From the NCBI GenBank assembly GCA_013076295.1, contig RQOL01000876.1, positions 5,580,001 to 5,644,000 of the forward strand: 64,000 bases of DNA, written 5' to 3'. The stretch is from Sanderia malayensis. Taxonomy: Eukaryota > Cnidaria > Scyphozoa > Semaeostomeae > Pelagiidae. This document shows, in pieces, positions 35,701 through 47,300 of the stretch (position 1 is the stretch's first letter; every line of letters starts with the position of its first letter). A model generated the notes under the pieces. It was not told the origin of the DNA. It did not search any database and was given only the letters and a program-made list of their open reading frames with translations. Both the position numbers and the translations under genes were made by a program.

Positions 35701-36442
35701 GCTTCCATAGATGTTCCAGAGAGGGGTTTAATGGAGATTTTACAGTAATGCATCTTTTTTATTGAATTGCTTTGCTTACTATAACTTGTGTGATTGTAAA
35801 AAAGAGATAAAGGTATTTGTTAGTATGGTTTCAAGTCTGTTTGTCAATTAGATTGAGTTTTGTGACTGATCAATTGGATTTGTTTGTCACTAGGCAATCA
35901 AAACGCAAAGAACGTTCATTAAATGCAGAAACATTTGGCATTGTGCCACGTAACTACAGAGGAAGACCTTATCGTGGTCGTGGTGGACGAGGTGGATATA
36001 GAGGAAGAGGGTACACAAGAGGATCACGTGGAAGGCGGCCCCAAGGAGGGGAGAATAGAGCATGGGTTGATTATGAATTTGATTTTGAAGCTGCTGGGTT
36101 AAGAAAAGGTTCATCTACCAACAAACATGGAGGTATGTACTTGAATGTACAATTTTTATATTTTGTATTGCAAAGAAGTTTTAAGCAGAAATTATTTTGT
36201 TGGGCTGCTGGAAACATGGCTGATTTCTCTCACCACACTGACAATGCATGCAGTGTGTTTTTTTAAAGCAGTCTTTTTGTTGTATACAGTTTTGAATGAT
36301 TGTTAAGATAAGAAGCAAATGTTATTGACAAGTTCTTTAAATATGAGGATGCATGAAATATGAACAGGCTGAGGAAATCCTTTTCAACCACGCTCAACTA
36401 AAATCAAACTGAATCATATAATTTTCTTTTTTAGGGAGTTGA
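32752..36442 (+). CDS. LSM14: LSM14 family mRNP/P-body protein (Scd6, Trailer hitch, RAP55)
   Basis: Cytoplasmic RNA-binding protein of translational repression and P-body assembly; the family binds DDX6 and 4E-T type partners. Seven coding exons (32752-32875, 33359-33525, 33684-34416, 34644-34870, 35199-35338, 35894-36132, 36435-36442) give 545 aa. The N-terminal LSM14-type Sm fold (about 1-80) has [20 protein letters not shown], then FGTEDR and [12 protein letters not shown] Gln/charged linker follows. A first Arg-Gly stretch precedes the DFDF box (about 378-415), an FFD box ([12 protein letters not shown], about 443-454), the TFG box (LNAETFGI, about 477) and a dense RGG region. The last exon adds only GS and TGA. 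Vertebrates have two paralogues (A and B); nothing here favours either. The linker is longer and more charged than usual. Confidence 0.95.
35646..35745. mobile_element. TA-flanked mini-MITE in LSM14 intron 5
   Basis: A 100-bp hairpin element starting CCATAAAATCTCTATTAAGC and ending TTTAATGGAGATTTTACAG, with TA on both sides and a G-run in the middle. It is similar in style to the other CAGT-ended, TA-flanked elements in this window. Confidence 0.5.
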
Positions 36443-37485
36443 CCTGTTACCTACTGGAGTGTAATTTTGAGTTTATAGTAATGTTTGAAGAGATGGAATT
36501 ACGAATTTCCTCAAAGTATTATTTGTATTGAACAGCTATGACTATCAGATGCATAGGTCGTTAAATTAACATAAATAAACGTTCAATGACTGAGTACATT
36601 TATTATGTATTTGCGTTCACATCATACAAGGAAAGAGAAGGAGAGAAAGAGAAGTGTGCATGTACATATATTGACAGATTTATACTAAACTCTATTCTCA
36701 AGCAAGCCGTTTATCTTGTTTACAATTTTGTGTTCAACCTTTCTGCCAGTCTCTTAAAGCTGTGATACTGCAACACAGTGTTACTGTAATAGGCAATTTC
36801 TTTGTCAGTTGAAATTGTGTACGAAATGAAAAAGTATGGCCAGGTTGTTAAGTTTCAAAATAATTCTGTTGTTATTTTGAATGAATTGTACAATAAGTTT
36901 ACTTCTAATGTCATGCTACCACCAATAGAATGTTTTAGAATCACACTGTACACTGTACAACATTGAAAATACCATGTTTCTGTTACGAAGTTCGGGAATT
37001 TAAAATCCACATGACCATATCAAAATTCTGTTGTTTTATTGACTTGCCATTTCATTTATCAAACAAAGTTGCGAAAACTAAAGTGAAGCATCACTTATAT
37101 ACCATGAGTTATTAGCGTTAAAATATTGATTTTTATTCATTTGCTTTCGTTATTTTGGATAGTTTTATTATTCAACTTTGCTTATCAAGTAGTTTTGTTT
37201 TTCTCGAAACTTCTGCAGGCAATTGAGACCGTCAGTCACCACCTCACCTTTGAGCTTTGAACTTCTTGTGAAGGTGCGGCCATTGGACTTAAAATTTTGG
37301 CGGCGGGGTCGGAGCCGAACTTATGTTCCAGTGGTATCGTGTCTTGTGCTGCATCCAATACAATGCAATAAATTGTCCCACCCACTGGAACTGGACTTGC
37401 CACTTCTGCATTGCATTTATTCGCATTGACGGAGTTTTTTGCTGCAGCGAAAAAACATCGAGTGAAAGATCTAATCGTGCAAATA
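36443..37485. other. Spacer LSM14-SCCPDH
   Basis: LSM14 3' UTR with AATAAA at 36574, then AT-rich sequence with no supported gene. Two good acceptor-like sites (CTTCTGCAG ending 37219 and TTTGCTGCAG ending 37447) lie upstream of the SCCPDH ATG and suggest a spliced leader exon or alternative 5' ends. Confidence 0.5.
36574..36579 (+). promoter_or_regulatory. Candidate poly(A) signal of LSM14
   Basis: AATAAA 132 bp after the LSM14 stop, at a normal 3'-UTR distance. Confidence 0.45.
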
Positions 37486-40400
37486 ATGGCCGATGAAAGG
37501 GACTTTGATTTGTGTGTTTTCGGTGCATCTGGCTTCACAGGGAAGCATGTTGCACTTGAGTTGGCAAAATGTTGCAAAGATAGGCCATGGGCCATTGCAG
37601 GCAGATCAAAGGAAAAGCTTGCCAATATTCTAGAATGGCTAGAGTCTGAGACAGGTAAAATATGCTTACAAATAGGTTTATTTTTGCCTATAAATAAGCT
37701 ATTTATTTTATATCATGTTAACACACAAAATGAAACCCAAGGATTTGCAGTTTGTCACTTGGTTCAGTGTGGCATTCAAGCATACGAGGACCAAGGCAGT
37801 GTGTGGTGGGAGGCATATCATATTACATCATGTGAAAGAAATTGTTTGGAAGCCCAAAAATAACTCTCTTGGATTTCACAACGATACATTTATTTTCTCC
37901 TGAAATTTGGAGCAATAACAGAAGAACATTTGATTTGTTACAATGATTTCTTCTGAAATGTTCATGATGAGCCAAGTTCATTTTCTTAACTGTAACAACA
38001 TTTCTTATGCCGTATTTCCTCGATCAAACGCCCCCTTCGATTAAAAGCCCCCCCTCGAATAAACGCCCGCACACAACAATTTTTTAAAATTGGTATAGTG
38101 TATTGTGGCATCAAAAGCCAGCAGAATAGCAAACTTTTCTTTGCAGAGTCTATACAAAAACTTCAAATAAAATCAGTAAAGGCAAAATTTTTTCTTGTTT
38201 TCAAATTTTTTTACAATAATGTCCATATGTTGGCACATTTCTTTTGTGCCCATCAGCTCTTTGTGCAAAACCATGGCGACTTTCATTTTCTGTGTTGTTG
38301 CTTCATAAAGGCAAGGAACAACTAAATCATTTTCTCTTTTTCTGGACCCAATGACAGAGGCTGTGATCTTGTTAGTCTTATCATTGTTCAAAAAAGATTT
38401 AAGTAGGAATGACAATTCCATTGGAATGTATCCAACAAGGATAGTTTCTCAATTTGTACTTTCACTAAAATGATGACTTGATTAAGATTGATTGAATTTT
38501 TTTTATTAAACTCTTGGTGAAGTAAAATATGTTTGAGATTGTTTGTTTAAGATGATGAAAAGCTTAGTTTAAAAATTTTTATTTGTTTTTCCTTTTTAAT
38601 ACTTTCTAATAAATGTCCCCCCCCTCAAATAATGGCCCCCTCGATTAGGTGCCCCCAAAATATTGCCAACATTAATAAATGCCTGTGGCTTTTAATTGAG
38701 GAACTAGGGTACAATATTTGATGTGGTATCAACATCAATTGATTTGATGTGATGCGAGAAAGCCAATCAATCAATTGGTATACTGAAATGCCTTTTGACA
38801 TTTTGAAAGATCTGTTTCAAGGCATGGGAAGATGTGTAAGGTTTATATGTAAGAATAAACATTGGTTTACATAGAAGTTTTTGCCTTCTTGTAAAGCATT
38901 ATTTGTTCCATTCAACTTCCTAAAAGCCAACAGAAACCTATAATGGGCCGATGAGAAAATGTCATGCTGGTCAATCGTATCAGTGTTGTTAATCTGTTTT
39001 ACTTTTTATAGGCTGCAACTTAAGTGACGTGGGTACAATAATTGCTGATACAAGTGATGAGAAGTCCTTGTTCACAATGTGTGCCAGGACAAAGGTTGTA
39101 CTTGCATGTGTTGGACCTGTAAGTATTGCCAATTAATGAAACATTTTGTAGACTCAATTGTTATTAATAAACATACTTTTATGGTGGAGGAATTAGACAA
39201 AAACAAGCTTGAGAACTTTTCCCAGAAATATTTTCTCTTCCTATGATTATACATTTTTCTTAAAAGAACTTGCTTTATAAGAAATTCACTCGTAAAAGGT
39301 CAAACATCTTTATAAACTTTTACTGGTGCTTTAGCTAGATTTCTTATTAAATGAAAAATGTGTATGATTTTATTAATATTCTAGTCAAATTGTGATGTTT
39401 TATTGTAAGGTTTCTTCTTTTTTTAGTTCCGGTTCTTTGGTGAGCCTGTTGTCAAAGCTTGTGTGAAAGCTAAAACAAATTACGTTGATGTCAGTGGAGA
39501 GCCAGAGGTAGCATTTTCAATCTATCTAATTATTTCAAGGTACATTCCATACATTGCTTTATTTGATACATGTATATATGAATCTTTTTATTGCAGTTTC
39601 TTGAGACTGCGCAGTTACGCTATAATAAAGAAGCGGAAGAAGCTGGGATTCATATTGTTGGAGCCTGTGGATTTGACAGCATCCCTGCTGATTGTGGCAT
39701 CGAATATTTACGGGAGCAATTTCTGGGTAAGAAAATGTGCATTTTTAATTGGTTCCATAGTTTTTTATGCGAAATTTTTGTGTGAATGCTTATAAGTCTT
39801 GATTTTCTGATGTTGAGTTTTTAAGCTTAGTAAATTTTTATTTCTACTTTTTCCAAAATTTTTCAATTTTTATTTTATTTGATTTTTACCTGACAGGTGA
39901 ACTAACAGCTGTTGAGTCATACATAAAGTACCATGGCAATCCAAAGGTATTTTTATCTTTTCACATGTATTCATTATTGGATTATCAACATCGGGCTAAT
40001 TCAACCATTTTATTGCTTCTCTCTATTATCAGTTTTGTTTTTCATTCAATTGTATTACAGAATCTATAATGACTATCGAAAATCAAAATGCGAAACTTTA
40101 GTCTGCCAGACCCATAGTATCTATATTCTTTATTCTATGTTTCTGTTTAATCCATCTTTTATTCACCCATGCTTTTCATGAAATCAATGCAAGACTAAAC
40201 CTTGATAAGCTAAACATTCAAAGAGGGGTGGGAACTTTGCTCTGACTAATCAAGCTTTGAGTTATTGACGGTCATTCATGATACTACAGAAAGCAGAACA
40301 AAAATCAGTGAAATCAAAAGTCAATTTTGTCCCAGAATTTGGGTGTAAATGGTGGTAGGTTTTTTGAGGTTGTTAAGCCATAGTTAAATACCTCCTTTTA

Positions 40401-43400
40401 TTGAAGGTTAATTTTGGCACATACGAATCAATGATATATGGTGTGCAGTCAAGCGGAAACCTGAAAGACTTGCGAAAACAGTTAATGCCTAATAGATTAA
40501 ACTATGTTGGACCAAAACTGAAGAAAAGGTAAGCAAGGACAAGCAAAGACAGCATTTAAAATACAGTATTACCTCACCACTTAGAAATTGGTTCTTCAGG
40601 GTATCGTTTAAAAACAATAGACCATTGTTTCTCTCTATTGTTTTCAGAAAGCTTTCAGGCTCTAATTTCTTATAAGTCAGTTTCTCAGTGGCAGGGTAAT
40701 ACTGTAGAGCAACTGTGCCGAAGAGATGATTATTTTCCCTAAAAATTGAAATCTTGTAAAATGTAATGAGACCTTGGTTTGGCAGCCTTCGGGAACAATG
40801 ACGTAGATCCCTTGCATTCTTTCATGATGCAATTTAAGCTTGATTTAAAATAGTTTTATTATACATAATTAGACATTTTAGGTTTCTTCAATGCTTGAAG
40901 ATTTTACCCACAAAGCGCTTGCAGAGATCATTGTTTTGTTTACATTTCTTTCAGAGGAGTTGTATTCCACAGTAAGCAAGAGAACCAATGGAGTGTGTTA
41001 TTCATGGGAGCTGATCCTTCCATTGTCCGTCGCACACAGTATCACTTGGAGCAGAAATTTAAACAAACACCTATTCAATACAGTGCGTACTTCTGTTTCC
41101 AAAGTTTCTTCCAACTCGTAATTGTTATGTTGATGAGTTTATTCCTTGGAATTTTGGCGCCGTTCGAGTGTGGCAGAAGTCTTTTGAAAAAGGTAATTTC
41201 TGGAAGAAGTTCAGTTGAGTTGATTGAGTTGTTACAATTTAAAATCTTGATATATGATGGGAATTGGTAGAGGTGACTGCCATGAAAAATTTGTAGTGAT
41301 AGTTAGGCATGGAAACAGACATTCTCTAATTACACCTTGACTGAAAGTTTTTTTAGTTAGTTGCTCATTAAAGTTAGTTATTTAAGCATTTTTTATAATA
41401 CTGCTATTTGTATTTGTATATACCAATAAATAGAGATAACTGTCTTCTATGTAATATAGCCACGGCGTTAATTTGTCTTTTCTTTCATTGTAGTATCCAA
41501 AGTTTTTCACGTTTGGAATATTTTCACGTGAAGGTGCGACGAAGCAAGCTGTAAGCGGTTTATTTGTTAATCCCCATTTCCAGGATAGATTTATCTTTTA
41601 TCTTCAAACTTTCACTCTCACACACATTCGAACATAGATTTGAACAAACATTTTATTACACGCAGGGAAATATATCCAAATATACCTTTTAGCAACTGCA
41701 AATATAAGGGCCTCTTTATTACATTGTAGATGACTGAGAATACATTTTCAGTCAACTTCTATGGAACTGGATACAGCTCTGGGGCAGATAGGTATGCCAA
41801 ATCGTTGACAATAACATAAGCCTTTCGCAGTGTGGAAAACTTGAGTAAAAATTGAGGAGTAAATACAGTTATCAAGACTGTGCATTGTTCTGCTTGGATT
41901 GTCTTGCTCCTTCTGTAGTGTGTGTTACCAACTAATATATTTACACGTGTATGATGCTATCTGTCTACGTCATTGGTCCATGTCCATAGACTATGACTTC
42001 TGATAATAAATATTGCTATCGTTGTTTTAAAATCATTACTGTCTTTTATTTCCAGAAATGCAAAACCAGATAAAGCACTTGGCTTGAAAATTGTTGGACC
42101 CGGTAAGAATTTTACCGCTTTACCCTTTGTAAGGATAATATGTTATATAAATGTTACAATAGTGGCAAATGTCTGCTATTTGGGCTTTACACGTGTACCT
42201 TATCCCCCATCCTCCATCGACCAATGTTGTTTCTATGGAAAGATAGATCAAATATTGGCAAAATTTCATTTGCTTTGTGACCAGAAGGGTCTGATTGAGA
42301 GAACAAAATTGTTTTTTGGGGGGGGGCTCAAAAAGAGCCCACAGGAGAAATAGTTTGCGGGTTGTCGCATTTTTTCAGTTGTCAACTATGTAGATTGGCG
42401 TTCAGGCGTTTCAATTTTGTCTAGAGGTGCGCTTATTGTCCCTACTATATTGCCCCTACTGTCCCTATATGATCTGTATGGACAAATTTGATTTCTACAA
42501 TTAGAAATGCTTCTTTAGACTGGTGATAGACGTGTGTTCATATATGGAAACTGTTCTAGGGTCTTTGATGTTCCGTTGAACATCAAGTGTAAATCGACAA
42601 ATTCTTTCAACACGAATTGTTGGCTCAAGTATCGTGACTTGGATACAAATATTTGTTTTGTTTAATCTTAGAACCAGGCTACGTGGCCACTCCGATTTTT
42701 CAAGTTCAAGCTGCCTTGACAATTCTTGATGACAAGTTGAAGAATAAGTAAGTCTATCCTGCGAAATATTTTACCAAAGAAATTTAATGATATGATTTGA
42801 TCATTCTGATCTTTTACGATAAGACTTAAAACAATTGTCAGTTTTTTTGGTAGACCAAATGATAATGTGAGCCAGTGTTGGAATCAGCTCAGGCCATAAT
42901 ATAAATAAATCAGAAAATGCTTTGTCAGTGTCTCGTCATCCATTAGGAACAAAAATTTTATAAAGGATAACAAATTTCGTTAAGTCAGATTGGAGTTTGA
43001 ACTTTTGATCGAATGCTATTTTGATCCTTTATCGCTGTTCTTTTTCAACAAACATAGAAGATGATTTGTGTCATGAAATATTTAATGCTTTATTTTATTT
43101 ATAAGTACGAGTACGAATGAGCTCAAGTAATATCAAACGTATAATAAATTAACATCTGCTCCATTGTTAAACTAACCGTGATACAATTTAACCCTTGTCT
43201 GATTTTGTTCCCTGTATAATGAATATTTGTACTGGGATTTCATTCCATTTTGTATTCCATTTTGGGGAAGCGTATGAGTTAATGGGGTCTTACTTTTTGG
43301 CTTTTCTTTTTTTTGATATACTTTATTATTTTCCGTTGCAGAGGAGGAGTGCTCACTCCTGGTGCTGCTTTTAAAGGTTCATCTTTAATCGACAGACTGA

Positions 43401-43456
43401 AGACAGCTGGTATTGAAATATCTTCATTTCCTTTGGCAATAAGTGACTTGAAGTAG
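37486..43456 (+). CDS. SCCPDH: Saccharopine dehydrogenase-like oxidoreductase
   Basis: Membrane-associated NAD(P)-fold protein of the SCCPDH family, found on lipid droplets and mitochondria in other animals; its reaction is not established and it is not lysine-pathway saccharopine dehydrogenase itself. Twelve exons (37486-37654, 39012-39118, 39427-39507, 39597-39726, 39897-39946, 40407-40528, 40955-41192, 41494-41550, 41730-41791, 42056-42102, 42672-42747, 43342-43456) give 417 aa, close to the 429 aa of human SCCPDH. The Rossmann glycine motif GASGFTG is at 13-19. Family blocks NYVDVSGEPE, GFDSIPADCG and GGVLTPGAAF are present. A hydrophobic segment (FFQLVIVMLMSLFLGIL, about 273-290) followed by APFECGR is the usual membrane or lipid-droplet segment. 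No in-frame ATG lies closer upstream. Confidence 0.93.
38008..38709. mobile_element. Inverted-repeat element in SCCPDH intron 1
   Basis: About 700 bp with imperfect inverted ends, TGCCGTATTTCCTCGATCAA on the left and GAGGAACTAGGGTA on the right, next to TA. Subterminal blocks are C-rich (CGCCCCC and GGCCCCC types) on each side. No transposase is seen. The ends are diverged, so the borders are approximate. Confidence 0.5.
40564..40704. mobile_element. TA-flanked MITE in SCCPDH intron 6
   Basis: A 141-bp element with inverted ends CAGTATTACC and GGTAATACTG, TA on both sides, and an internal hairpin with ACAATAGACCATTGTTT. It resembles the element at 17336 in its CAGT ends, length and ATTGTTT core. 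Confidence 0.6.
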
Positions 43457-43780
43457 TAAGCTACTACAGTGCTTTCTCGATATGAAATTAAAAGGAACTG
43501 CAAGATATTGTAGTTGAAGAAATTGCTGCACCCATGGTAGACTCCACTTGGAAACGGTTCAAAAGATCAGATGTTTAGTCCATTACACATAGGCAGATGT
43601 TTTTTCATCATAATATCGAGATATCACTGCAGTTCGCTTGTCACGTGTATTGTGATCATTAGTTGGCATTGACAGGCTTAAACTCGTAGCTTAAAACATG
43701 ATGCTGCTGTTTGCTTTGCACACGCTCAGTGATGATACCAATGTGATCTTGATATTAGCAATAGTGTGATTGGATTTATG

Positions 43781-43786
43781 AATAAA
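43781..43786 (+). promoter_or_regulatory. Candidate poly(A) signal of SCCPDH
   Basis: AATAAA 325 bp after the TAG stop, followed by a GT-rich stretch. Confidence 0.4.
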
Positions 43787-43938
43787 GTGATTGACGATAT
43801 GGTTATGCATAATTTTCTTTGCTGAAATTTGTCTCGTTGTTGTTTGATTGCTCGCTTCTTGTATCTGTGAATGGTCTAGCCCATTTGTGTGATGAAGCTG
43901 TGAAATTCAATAAAAGTAAATACAAAAGGGAGGGAAAC

Positions 43939-43975
43939 GGTATCGTACACGGTATCGTACACGGTATCGTACATG
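43939..43975. repeat. 12-bp tandem repeat between SCCPDH and KDSR
   Basis: Three copies of a 12-bp unit (GGTATCGTACAC), the last one ending in AT. It is non-coding microsatellite-like sequence. Confidence 0.7.
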
Positions 43976-44313
43976 GACAACGAGGAAGAATGGTGCAGGA
44001 GTTGTAGTGAAACTAAGTTTTGTCATAATGTTTTCCGTTGCTACGAAGCTGTTATTATGCTTTGATAATATGCCCTAATTCTTTATATTTGTAAATTAAG
44101 TCCTTTAACTCTGGACAGATTTTTTGCCCCCATAAGCAGGTGTTTTTGTCACGCTTTTTTTCTAACAACAACAACAACACGTTTTGAAAAATTTTGTTGG
44201 GTTGGGTGCTTGTGCATGTGGTCTGTGGTGGTTGAGTGTTAACTGTGGAAGGAATACGAATACATGCCCACTGGAATAGTACGATACGAGATAAAGGAAA
44301 TCTTTATATAGCA

Positions 44314-47300
44314 ATGTTGCTTTTTATTTTAATAGCCATTTTAATTCTACTCTGTGTCCTATGTTTCTTGGATTGGATTGTGCGTGGAATTTCAATTAAA
44401 TCGAAACTGAAGCTTGCAAATTCTCATGTTTTGGTAAGCAGCAGTTGTTTTGTTTGTAGGCCTAAGTTGTTGGTCTGTCTTTCTTCCCATAACTTGATCT
44501 ATTTGTGATCTATTGGTTCTCTTGCTCGCTTGGTTTTATCTATTTGTTTTCTCATAGATAACTGGAGGAAGCAGTGGCATTGGACTTGCAACTGCTGGTT
44601 TATTTTTGGCCAAAGGTGCCAATGTAACACTTGTTGCCAGGAATAAGGTAGATATATATTTATGATTATGATTATGGGTCATTTATGGTGATGCCAATTA
44701 TGATGATCATATGTTGTTAATGACAAAAACAATGACCATGATAATGTTTTCTTTATGATTATTGTGTTCAATGTTTCTCATTGAAGATGAAGCTTGCACA
44801 AGCAATTATGTCTTTGGAAAAGTTCAAGTTAAAAGAGAGCCAAAAGGTATGGTAAGCATGTTTTATGAGAAGAAATTCATTTAAAAAAAATTTGTTTTAA
44901 AGTCTCAGTGATGTCATTTGTTTCTAGATTTGTATTGTCTCGACAGACCTCAGGAAAGATTTCAATGCAGTTAGCAGCTCAATAGAAGAGGCGAGCTATA
45001 ATTTTACTCATCATGCTCCCCTCAACATTTTAGCCCCAATTTTGACTTAAAGGGTAGTTGGAGGATGAGTAGATTGTGTTACAAACTATTTTAATTTTAT
45101 TTTCTAGGCACGTGAATGTATTGGACCAGTTGATATATTAATTAACTGTGCAGGCTATGCCATATCCAGCACATTTCAGGACACAGATCCTGAAGATTTC
45201 AAAGTAATAGCCATTAATTTTTTCAAATGCACACATTTCTGAAATCAATTGTTTCTATTTTGTTACCATGTCATCTTGATTTTTTTTGTTCAGTATTTTG
45301 TTTGATAATGAACACTTGTTTTTCTTCCAGGCATTGATGGACACAAATTATCTTGGTGCAGTATTAGTAACAAAATGCATTGTTAATGATATGATAGCAA
45401 GAAAAAGTGGCCATATTGCTTTTGTTTCATCCATTGGTGGACAGGTGATGAGTTTAAATAGTCTCTTCATGCTCTCCTGTTGAAGCTTTTCATTCGATCA
45501 GATCAGAAAATTCATCATTCAACAGCAATTAGTCAAAAGTTCAGTCAATTTCCCTCAATTAAATTCCATGTTGAGTTCACAAAAATCATGCCAGAGGCAT
45601 ATTTAAGGTAGAGTGAAGGCAAAGGAGAAAACGGCATCCAGCATGTTGAATAATTTGATCTAGATGGTAGTCCATATATCACGGCTAACCATCAGTGGTT
45701 TTCACAAAATACTCATGCTTCAACACCTTTGTGCTTTCTTTCATTGAATGTTGAAGCATTTATTTCAGATGGGGTTGTATGGATATGCTGCTTACTCTGC
45801 ATCAAAGTTTGCTTTGAGAGGACTGGCTGAAACACTTTATTCAGAGGTAATTTCAAGGAAGCTTGCATATTCACTTTATATTTGGTCACCTTACACTCCT
45901 AAAATGTAGTTCAATGTTCAGTTCAATGAACTCCTTTATTGCATTAAGAGCTCCTGCTGAACAAGGTAATGTTATGTTATGAAATAGTTCAACTGGTTAG
46001 TTCCTTATAATGAGAATGCTTTCATGTGTCTGTTGAGGTTCCAATGTATTTTATATTTGATTTTTAGTTGAAGCCATATAATATTGGTGTGTCAATAGTT
46101 TTCCCTCCTGACACAGACACACCTGGGTTTGAAAATGAAAATCAATCCAAGGTATGTGCATATTAGTTATTGCTTGTTTCAGAATTCACACCTTTTCCCA
46201 CTTTGCAATTCCATTTAAGGTATCCAAAAATTGCATAACTCAGTGTAACTGTTCATAATTGGTCTAATTAGAAGTGTTTCTTTCAGCCTGAGGCCACAAA
46301 ACTCATATCTGAAACAGCTGGATTATTTCCTCCTGAAAAGGTTGCAGAGGTCATCATCAATGGAATTGTGGTAAATTTAATATTAAGACTCTTCTAGATT
46401 TTCTAAACAGTTATTCTGTTTTCATTTCATGAGGTTGGTTTATGTACTTTGGACAGGTCTTATGGGTTTGAAATAGCCCAGAGTCAACTGTGCTTATCAG
46501 AAGCTATTTATAGGCAGAGCAATTACTACATCCATCTAGCAAACTACCTAACCCAAAATTTTATTTGGATTCTGATTCCCCATTGTGAAAAGCATCTAAA
46601 ACTGCCAGGGGTCATTTCGGGAGTGGCCCGATTTTTACGGGATTCGGTAGTGGTTAAGGTAGTGGTTTCACCAATTTTCCAAACCACCACCGTGCTTTCA
46701 TATTTTTCTCAAACCATCATCTTCAATTTATGGGTTCTTTGAACGACTTGTTTTTATTAGACCAATTCCAATCTATCCATGGTTGTTTATAGCGATCTCA
46801 TTAGACGTGAATTTTTAAGGTAGTGGTTTCACCAATTTTCCAAACCACCACCGTGCTTTCTTATTTTTCTCGAACCATCATCTTCAAGTTATGGGTTCTT
46901 TGAACGACTTGTTTTTATTAGATCAATTCCGATCTATCTATGGTCGTTTATAGAGATCTCATTAGACGCGAATTTTTAAGGTAGTGGTTTTACCAATTTT
47001 CCAAACCACAACCATGTTCCCATTTTTTTCCAAACCGCCACCGTGTTCTCATATTTTTCCCAAACCATCATCTTCAATTTATGGGTTCTTTGAACGACTT
47101 GTTTTTATTAGATCAATTCCAATCTATCCATGGTCGTTTATTAGATATCCATTAGAGGTGAATTTTTAAGGTGGTGGTTTTACCAATTTTCCAAACCACC
47201 ATCGTGTTCTCATTTTTTCCCAAGCCACCACCTTGATTTTATGAGTTTTTTAAACCACTTTGAGAAGCGACTGTTGCAAAAGACAGCATTGTTTGGGGGG

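Larger units (their letters stand above)
43457..44313. other. Spacer SCCPDH-KDSR
   Basis: SCCPDH 3' UTR with AATAAA at 43781-43786, then about 530 bp to the KDSR ATG. It holds three tandem 12-bp units at about 43939-43975 and no supported gene. Confidence 0.5.

Noticed and set aside
37223..37429. ORF just upstream of SCCPDH
   Set aside because: Different frame, no ATG consistent with the SCCPDH N-terminus and no similarity; probably 5' UTR.
43279..43503. Antisense ORF over the last SCCPDH exon
   Set aside because: Shadow of the GGVLTPGAAF-containing exon on the plus strand.
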